A DNA stretch of 64,000 nucleotides from Phaseolus vulgaris (taxonomy: Eukaryota; Streptophyta; Magnoliopsida; Fabales; Fabaceae): the NCBI RefSeq assembly GCF_000499845.2, contig NC_023755.2, positions 33,257,753-33,321,752 of the forward strand, in the 5' to 3' direction. Under the pieces are notes generated by a model. That model was not told the DNA's origin. It did no database searches and saw nothing but the letters and a program-made list of their open reading frames with translations. Position 1 is the stretch's first letter, and every line of letters begins with the position of its first letter. A program made the translations under genes and the position numbers. Positions 57,350 to 64,000 of this stretch are shown here, one piece after another.

Positions 57350-58067
57350 TAATGGAAGTTGCCCAAGCTCAAGCCCAAGTTTAGGACCAACAACTAGGTT
57401 GATGCCAAAGAAGATTCAAGAAGATTGGGACTCTGCTACTGATGACAGAGAAACTTTTCTCTACATGTTCAAAGACCCCTCAATGGATCACAAGAAGTAG
57501 AGCCCAAGCTATGGGAATTGAGCATCAACTAGTTTCTTTATTTGTAATTTTAGTAGAGTAGGGTATATTTAGTATAATAGGAATGGTGTATTATCATTTT
57601 GGTTGGGGGGTGTATTTATCATTTTGGCTTGTGCCTAGGCCTTTTAGGGTAGGAATGCAACCCTACCTACTAGAAACCTAGCCAAGGGGCGACATTGGCC
57701 TAGGTCAACACCCAAGGCCGCCCCTTTCATGTCTCTTTTCTACCCCTCCACCTTTTTGTCTTCCAAGGCACTTGCACCTATATACAAGGGTGGCTCATGT
57801 TTTGTAAGATCAATTTTATGAGTAAAATGCTGCCAAATATTGCAAGGTACTACTCCCTTGTCTAGTCTCTCTAGGTTAGACACTTTGGTCTTCACCTTCA
57901 CCTTTCTCCAAGTGATATGGCCCAACCAATCACTCTCCATACCTTTCATGCACTTACAAGAAACCCATAGCTCTATATGAGCCCTCCTTGATCCATCACA
58001 TCCATTGCTTTCGCCAACCTTTTCAAATCTCCAAGAAGAACAACCGGTCATGAAGTGCAAATCCATC
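57350..58067 (+). mobile_element. Short gag-fragment-bearing element inserted in Tat-2 RT (relative of the one in Tat-1)
   Basis: The RT frame V-Q-Q-L-I-G-R is split, and both sides carry ACGCCC (57344-57349 and 58068-58073), a 6-bp duplication. The 718-bp element starts TAATGGAAG and ends AATCCATC, sharing the ATGGA/TCCAT ends of its relative at 24760-32319. Near the start it reads G-P-T-T-R-L-M-P-K-K-I-Q-E-D-W and D-D-R-E-T-F-L-Y-M-F, homologous to the other copy. It lies in opposite orientation to its host. Confidence 0.7.
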
Positions 58068-58073
58068 ACGCCC

Positions 58074-58620
58074 TATCAGTTGCTGAACCTCCTTTATGTT
58101 ATGGGGGCTCCACATCTCGATATCATTCGAAATTTATCTGGGTAGGCCTTTATCCCCCGGTGGGTTAGCATGAAACCCAAAACTTTCCACCATCGACCCT
58201 AAACACGCACTTCTTCGGGTTTAGCCTCATGTTCGTTCGCTTAAGGGCTTCGAAGACCTCCTCAAGGTCCTTGATGTGTTGGTCACACGAGTTAGACTTC
58301 ACCACTATGTCGTCCACGTAGACCTCCACACACCAATCGATAAGACCCTTGAAGATCTTATCCATGAGCCATTGGTAGGTTGCTCTAGCGTTCTTTAAGC
58401 CGAACGACATCACCTTGTAGTAGTAGTTGGCGTCATCCGTTACGAAGGTCGTCTTTTCCTTGTCCCAAGGGTGCATGCTTATCTAGTTGAAACTAGAGTA
58501 AGCATCCAAGAAGCTTAGGATCTTGTTGTCGGCCGCTCCATCCACCAGTCGATCGATGTTAAGAAGCGGATATGAATCCTTCGGGCATACCTTGTTTAGG
58601 TTCGTATAGTCCACACACAT
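58074..58620 (-). pseudogene. Tat-2 reverse transcriptase, truncated
   Basis: The minus strand shows N-K-V-C-P-K-D-S-Y-P-L, F-L-D-A-Y-S-S-F-N, then (58165-58476) V-M-S-F-G-L-K-N-A, Y-V-D-D-I-V-V-K-S (catalytic YVDD) and L-N-P-K-K-C-V-F, and finally V-Q-Q-L-I-G-R at the insertion junction. The fingers region upstream is cut off at about 58620, where copia LTR sequence begins. Confidence 0.88.
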
Positions 58621-58621
58621 G

Positions 58622-59215
58622 ATCTATTGAACAAGAGCTTTGATGTCTCCAAATCCATGAAGATTGGTTGAAGGCCTTGCTTCTTCTTGTGTGTGTGGGT
58701 TTTGGGTAGTTTGGATTTGTAAATCCACTCTTCGTTAGGATACAAAGTTGGTTTAAATCAAATCCTTTTAAAAAATAGTGTTTTACAAAGAAGTGGAAAA
58801 CAACCAGTTGTTTTATCATTTCAATTGGTTGTTTTACACTTAGTGTTTTTGAAACAGGTTTTGACAAAGCTTGGAATTGGTTGACCTTGCTGTCAAACAA
58901 ATTCAATCGGTTGTTTCAACGTTTCAACCGATTGGTTTTCGAAAATCCTTAACAGAATTTGTTAAGTTTGGTAAATCTGTTTTAATTGATTCAAAACAGA
59001 TTTGGCTTTTGCATTAAAGGTTTTTAGCCATCTGAAGTTTAAATAATCTATTTTCTGCTCCTAGTAGTTAAGATATCAAATTAACATCTTTCAAATCAGT
59101 TTTTATCCAAGATTTGCCTCAACCTTTGAATTTTGCTAAGAGTGGAATAGGACTTTGTAACTTTTGAATTCAATCTGTATCAGATGTGATCAATCTTTAT
59201 TCTCTCTTGATATGC
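58622..59215 (+). mobile_element. Copia LTR fragment, plus orientation
   Basis: It starts near TTGAACAAGAGCTTTGATG and follows the LTR at 50395-51476 (shared GTGGGTTTTGGGTAG and ATTTGTAAATCCACTCTT-like words) for about 590 bp, then diverges. Dyad pairs start at 58801 and 58904 (21-nt distance). It truncates Tat-2. Confidence 0.75.
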
Positions 59216-59421
59216 GTTGATTTTTAGATGGTTCCATTTTATGGTGACACTTTACTTAGAGTTGGGATTTTAGCAATTTATGGTGAAACCTAAGGAAGAT
59301 CCCCACTAGACACGAACTTAACCAAATGGTTACGTAAGTGTGAATGTTCACTTCACAAAGGAAAATATGAAAAAAAAAAATATAAAGTGATAGATGGAAT
59401 GCAATGTGGAATGGAAATGGT
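59216..59421. other. Unassigned spacer between two opposed copia LTRs
   Basis: About 200 bp with an A run near 59370. No feature recognised. Confidence 0.45.
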
Positions 59422-60497
59422 TGTTAGAATATATGGCCTTAAACAAGAGGGGGAGTGAATTGTTTATGAAAGATTTTCGCAAACTTTAAAGGTATAATGA
59501 AGGTCAATGAAGAATCACAGAGAAAGAAACTAAGGAAAGCAAAACACAAAGCTGTTTTAGTTGATTTCCAGAAAATCAACCGGTTGTTTTGCGATTCAAC
59601 CAACTGTTTTTATCAGCAGTTAATAAAAACAACTTAAAAAAGATATATGTAAGATCAGGAAAAGAGAGAATCACATAAACATATATATAATGGTTCACTC
59701 TTACACCAAGAGCTACATCCAGTCCCCAGAAACCACTAGGTAATCCATTATGCAATCAAAACCAGATTACAAACACCACACACCAATGTAGTGACCTTGA
59801 ACCCCTCAAGAAATACACTACCTTTGGCAAACCACACCAAGAGTGTTGATCTTGAACACCTCAAGAACACATAACACTCCTTGGCAACACAAATACAAAA
59901 ATAAAGTAATCAAGGAAAAAGGGAAAAGAATACATATGGGTATTACAAAGCTTAAAGTTTAGAATACAACCCAATCCTATTCCACACACTTAAGAATGAT
60001 CCAAAGCTCTTTCAAATCTTGAAAAAACTATTTTTGATAAACTCTTCTTTTTACTCTAAGATTAGGAACGTAAAACCACTTTTATATGGACCAACTAAGT
60101 GGTCAAAAGCATTTAATAAAGAAGCCAAGGTAGTTAGGATCATTTAAAATATATTAAAACCACTTAACAGGATTTTAGTTAAGGTTTTTAGAAAAACAAT
60201 CGATTGTTTTGTCGAAACAATCGGTTGAATTGACTTTGACAACAAAGTCAAGCTTTTCAAAACCTTTTCAAAAACTACTAAGGTAAAACAACCTGTAGTT
60301 TCAAAAAACAACCTGTTGAAATTTCAACAGCTTTTTATAAAACCCATCTTTTCCAAAGTTTAAAGATTCAAGTTAACTTGGATGATCTTAAGGAGTGAAT
60401 TAACAAGTTTCAAACAACTAGACAACACACACACCCAACAACAAGGTCTTCAAGCGTTCCTCTTGGATTTGGAGACATCAAAGCATCTTGTTCAACG
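59422..60497 (-). mobile_element. Copia-1-related LTR, minus orientation (3' LTR position)
   Basis: Starts TGTTAGAATATATGGCC exactly like copia-1 and ends CTTGTTCAACG, where copia-1 ends in CA. It is followed by the same polypurine-tract sequence (ATCTCCCCCTATTTGATGAA) as in copia-1. Dyad pairs start at 59577 (20-nt), 60197 (21-nt) and 60289 (20-nt). Confidence 0.85.
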
Positions 60498-62650
60498 ATC
60501 TCCCCCTATTTGATGAAGACAAATCCATGATTTACTTGTGTTGTTGTTTTTGAACTTGAAAGGTCCTGCTAAATAGAATTTGTGCATATACAAAGCAAGT
60601 ATACCAGCAGGATACCAAGGCACACAAAACCAGTTTTCTGCATAAGCCTTTTATGCAGAAAAACCAGTGAAATAACCATAAAAACCAGTGCCAAAATTAC
60701 ACTTGTCTACAACAGAACTATGGTGAATAAGAGCATGGATGATGTGATTCCACTAGCCATATAGAGAAAGGTTCTTGACCTTCTTAGGAATCACCTTGAG
60801 TTGGACATTAAAGAGGCACTTTTCTTAGAGTTGGATCATTGTTCTAAGACAAGAACTCACCAAAAACTAGTACCAAATCCCAAACTCATTTGGATGAACC
60901 AATTATAGTCAAATTGAACCGAATAAGGTAGAATAAAAAGAAATTGCACTGAACATATTACTTATGGAATGAATTGAACCGAACAAAAGAGCTAGAAAAA
61001 CAAAGGAACAAGATGAAAGGACTGAAATATAAAACTGCCAAACCAAAACTCATAAAAAAACAGCAAGAACACCAAACCAAAACTCAAGAACACAAGCTAA
61101 CAAAAACAATAGAAAGAGGAGGAAGGAAGGAGAAGAGAGTGCTCATGAAGATGGAAGGATGTTGGATGATCTCGCCACTAGAAGTGTGGAATGCTCCTAG
61201 ATAAGAGTGATGCCGCCACTTGAGGACTCCATTGATCCATCAAGATAAGACTAGAGAAGAAGGCTTCAAAAGCTCTCCAAAGTTCACTCAAAATTTGAGT
61301 AGAGTTTTCTTAGATTAATTCCAATCTGAATTTTACAAAGAGAGCACTTCTATTTATAGCCTAAGGTGCTGAAAATGCAAGCTAAACAATTTCAAAATTC
61401 CCTCCTAAAACATTCTAGAACCGGCGCCTATTTGCAAAGCATGAGGAAGGTGTGACCTCTTCCTTCACTTTGGCACCTCCTATTCTACTCCTACACCTAT
61501 CTACTAATACACCCCTCCTAAAGCTCCTAACTAAAGCCTAAAAGATGATATAACAAAAGAGGTTTCTAATGTTTCCCTCTAAGCACCTTCAACTAAAGAA
61601 ATTACAAAAAGGGAAAATAAATGTCCTCTAGCTCCCAAAGCTTTGAACATGCTTCTTGTAATCCTTTGAGGTGGGCTTTGACCTCCATGGGCGTCCTCCA
61701 TTTGTGCCTCCACCTCGTCTTGATCTTTTTGATTGGCCTCCATGTCCTCTTGAGCTTGATCTCCATCAATGGAAGCAGCAGAATTTAAACCATGATAAAA
61801 CTAGATAACACCAGAGTGTAGCAGCAATAATACAACACATAAAACCACACCATTCTCCCCCTATTTGTCTTCTCAAATAGATTGAAAGAAGGGATAAAAA
61901 CAGGATTAAGAAAAACTAGAATAATAGTATGTGTAGCAGCACCATTGCAACAACAAACTTGTGATACCATATCAAAATTGTAGGAAAAATCTATGGTGTA
62001 TCAGAGCTATGATAGCAGTAGAATCAAAGTACCATAGACCCTAGAAATTTCAACAAGGAGACCACAGTTTCTCCCCCTATCTTTTCTTCAGCCAGCAGTT
62101 CAAGTTGGTAAAATGATTTCTCAAGAGGTGGATTTGGTAGAAATATTCTTTCTTCTGTTACGAGCAAACCTCCTAGACATTCCAAAGATACATTCACAAA
62201 TATTCATCAACATCATGACCACCAATGTGGTTGCCATTCATAAAATGCTTTGAATTTCAAGAAAAACAAAGAATATATCTCATAATGATCTAATTTAGAG
62301 GCACAAAGAATGCATATTGGACTCATAATGGGTTATGAAAGAAAATAAATAGTTGTAATCATGCATAAGAAATCATAACAGCTTTGTTCAAATGTGCCAG
62401 AGGTAAAACAATCGGTTGTTTCATGAAAACAATCGGTTGTTTTTCTGAGACAGCAACAAAATATTATTTTTCAAAGCAAATCATCTTTCAAAGTGATGGG
62501 AAATGCATAATGAAATACATTCATACCTTTGCATTAACTCAAGCATGTTTAGAATTTCATTTGGTCTTATGAAGCCAAAAGCATAAGATGAACATATACA
62601 GCTTACTTTACATAGGATGAACATATACAAGTTACTTTACATAGGATGAA
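60498..62650 (-). mobile_element. Copia-2 3' noncoding DNA with an unidentified insertion
   Basis: 60498-60760 and 61790-62640 resemble the stretch between LTR and pol of copia-1, with CTCCCCCTATTTG-type blocks at 60501 and 61856. The intervening 60780-61780 is not found in copia-1. It includes A-rich DNA, a long open frame without a domain at 60974-61204, and text such as TTCTAGAACCGGCGCC. It is probably a separate insertion, of unknown class. A dyad pair starts at 62409 (21-nt). Confidence 0.6.
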
Positions 62651-62672
62651 CATATACAAGTTAGTAGGCCTC
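62585..62672. repeat. Tandem repeat, three copies of a roughly 30-bp unit
   Basis: ATGAACATATACA-GCTTACTTTACATAGG-type units are repeated three times just before the copia-2 RT remnant. Confidence 0.88.
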
Positions 62673-63455
62673 TCATACCACTGCCTTGAAGCTTGCTTAA
62701 GCCCATACAAGGCCATTTTCAGCTTGTATACATGTTTAGGATATTGATGATCTTCAAAGCCCGGTGGTTGTTCAATATAGACTTCCCCATTGATGATTCC
62801 ATTGAGGAAAGCATTATTAACATTGATTTAAAACAATTTGAATACTCTCATACAAGCAAAGGCCAACAACAACTTTACAGCTTCTAAGAACAACTTACAG
62901 CTTCACCATAATCTATGCCTTCTTCTTGATTATAACCTTTAGCCACAAGCCTTGCCTTGTTCCTTGTAATTACTCTAGATTCATCCAGCTTGTTTCTGAA
63001 AACCCATTTGCATCCAATGCTGTTCATCTGGTCAAACCCTGGAACAAGAAACCAAACATCATTTCTTGTGAATTGCTGCAGTTCCTCATGCATGGCAGCA
63101 ACCCATTTATCATCCTTGAGAGCTTCTTCATTTGACTTAGGTTCAACTTATGAGACAAAAGTCATATGGTCGCAGTAGTTAGATACAGTACTACGTGTAG
63201 AAAGACCCTTCTCGATCTGACCAATGATATTCTCCACTGAAAAATCCCTTGGAATTCTCCATTCCTTTGGCAGCTTTTCATGTTGTAGAATTTCAACCGG
63301 TTGTTTCGCAGAATCAATCAATTGTTTTTCTGGAAAGGATTCCAGCTTCTCCAAGGTGATGTTCAGCGTATATTTTTTTGCATAAACCTTTGTAGAACCT
63401 GGAGCACTATGAATGATTTCATCAAACACCACATGGACAGACTCCTCCACAGTTA
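62665..63455 (-). pseudogene. Copia-2 pol fragments (RT start and integrase-RT linker)
   Basis: 62884-63093 reads H-E-E-L-Q-Q-F, D-V-W-F-L-V-P, C-K-W-V-F-R-N-K-L-D and V-A-K-G-Y-N-Q-E-E-G-I-D-Y-G-E, the start of copia RT including the stretch deleted in copia-1. 62665-62890 holds broken RT (P-P-G-F region). 63148-63450 carries E-E-S-V-H-V-V-F-D-E and L-P-K-E-W-R-I-P-R-D-F-S-V, matching the copia-1 linker. It also contains a 21-nt motif pair (63294/63315) at the equivalent coding position. Heavily deleted relative of copia-1. Confidence 0.85.
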
Positions 63456-64000
63456 TAAGCCATCAACAACACCATATCAACATAGGACCTATACTGTAAG
63501 TATGCCTTGTGACCATATGAACATCTCAAAGTCTTCTTTTTGGGTGAATCTATTGGGGTTCTCTGTGCAAAGTATGAAAAAATTGCATACTGCATTTTCA
63601 TCAATTTAAAAGGTAATTTTTTGTTATGAAAAATGTTCTTTTTGTTGTCACAGTAAAACAACCGATTATTTTTTCGAAACAACCGATTGTTTTTCCTCTG
63701 ACACCTTTGTATTATGCTGCCAAGTTTGCTTATGCAGGATTAAACCATTCCTTTTTTTCAAATCTTGCTTTTGGACAAATATACATTGAGTGTGCCTCAA
63801 AGTTTGATAATAAAAGATTATATTCACTTGTTTTCTTGAAAGCTCTATCATTTTCTATTCTTCAATTGTCAACATTGTTTGTACTGCTGGTTTACTATAT
63901 TATCATTCTGATTTCTACTTTGTTCAACCCTTCTCATTGTCAATTTGTGAGAGCAATTTGGGGAAGTTGCTTATGCTTGATTTGGTTATATAAGATAGCT
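63456..64000. other. Unassigned DNA at the right edge
   Basis: Copia-2 homology stops near 63460. The remaining 540 bp holds one more 21-nt-spaced motif pair (63659/63680) and short open frames without recognisable domains. It may be another part of a copia noncoding region continuing beyond the window. Confidence 0.5.

Larger units (their letters stand above)
51600..58620 (-). mobile_element. Second Tat-type gypsy element, Tat-2, truncated in RT
   Basis: It has the same minus-strand order as Tat-1: RT (58074-58620), RNaseH and archaeal RNaseH (56275-57223), integrase (55421-56172), tandem repeats (54585-54965), an antisense ORF (52435-54328) and an LTR remnant at 51628 to about 52240. The LTR shares CACTCCGACGCTCAAGT with Tat-1 but is otherwise diverged, so it is a different subfamily. 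Gag, protease and the 5' LTR are missing; the RT stops at 58620 where a copia LTR fragment begins. Integrase still shows the second Asp and Glu, unlike Tat-1. Confidence 0.85.

Noticed and set aside
57740..58069. Minus-strand 109-codon frame inside the short element in Tat-2
   Set aside because: No recognisable motif; the segment looks like a noncoding, LTR- or UTR-like part of the element.
1..64000. Integrated pararetrovirus or envelope-bearing retrovirus
   Set aside because: All RT domains belong to gypsy or copia elements with standard LTR, PBS and domain order. No movement-protein, coat-protein or envelope motifs were seen.

Overview
This window looks like repeat-rich euchromatin from a legume nuclear genome, most likely tribe Phaseoleae (bean/cowpea/adzuki type). 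The reasons are AT-rich intergenic DNA, plant introns, plant-type Ty1/copia and Ty3/gypsy elements, CACTA transposons, and LTR families with CAATCGGTTG and GCGAG signatures that I associate with Phaseoleae. The species call is inference. I see only one apparently intact host gene, an R2R3-MYB transcription factor on the minus strand (36136-37589, three exons, about 326 aa). Almost everything else recognisable is transposable-element DNA or host-gene fragments moved or broken by it.

Layout. 188-5517: a probable non-autonomous CACTA element holding a 5'-truncated LINE tail, itself split by an 1818-bp solo LTR with a perfect 5-bp target duplication. 5518-9188: AT-rich intergenic DNA. 9189-9865: a piece of an Athila-type LTR. 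9876-13439: a complete CACTA element with a perfect 3-bp duplication (AGA), carrying exon-intron fragments of at least three host genes (Pack-CACTA type), one matching a plant inter-alpha-trypsin-inhibitor-heavy-chain-like/VIT-vWA protein. 13443-18157: AT-rich DNA.

18163-35817: a Ty3/gypsy element of the Tat type on the minus strand, with two 872-bp LTRs, PBS, gag-protease-RT-RNaseH-archaeal RNaseH-integrase, and an antisense spliced ORF between pol and the 3' LTR. Its RT is interrupted by a 0.75-kb element, which is interrupted in turn by a full copia element (25355-32161, 1151-bp LTRs, perfect GAAAC duplication). 36136-37760: the MYB gene. 39365-39715: a relic of a Werner-type 3'-5' exonuclease gene. 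39725-46600: two Athila-type fragments in opposite orientation. 46600-50394: AT-rich DNA with a 28-bp minisatellite. 50395-51476: a copia LTR. 51600-58620: a second, divergent Tat element with the same antisense ORF and a relative of the same short element in its RT. 58622-64000: rearranged copia fragments.

The most unusual signal is short paired near-palindromes. Copia-related DNA carries 21 pairs of a CAAYCGRTTG-like word, 18 spaced exactly 21 nt start to start and 3 spaced 20 nt, in LTRs, untranslated DNA and coding sequence. The unrelated Athila-type elements carry at least 8 pairs of a CTCGC-NNNN-GCGAG-like word, all spaced 20 nt. Two families have thus converged on tandem dyads about two helical turns apart. 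All element polyproteins seen here carry stops, frameshifts or deletions, so none appears autonomous.
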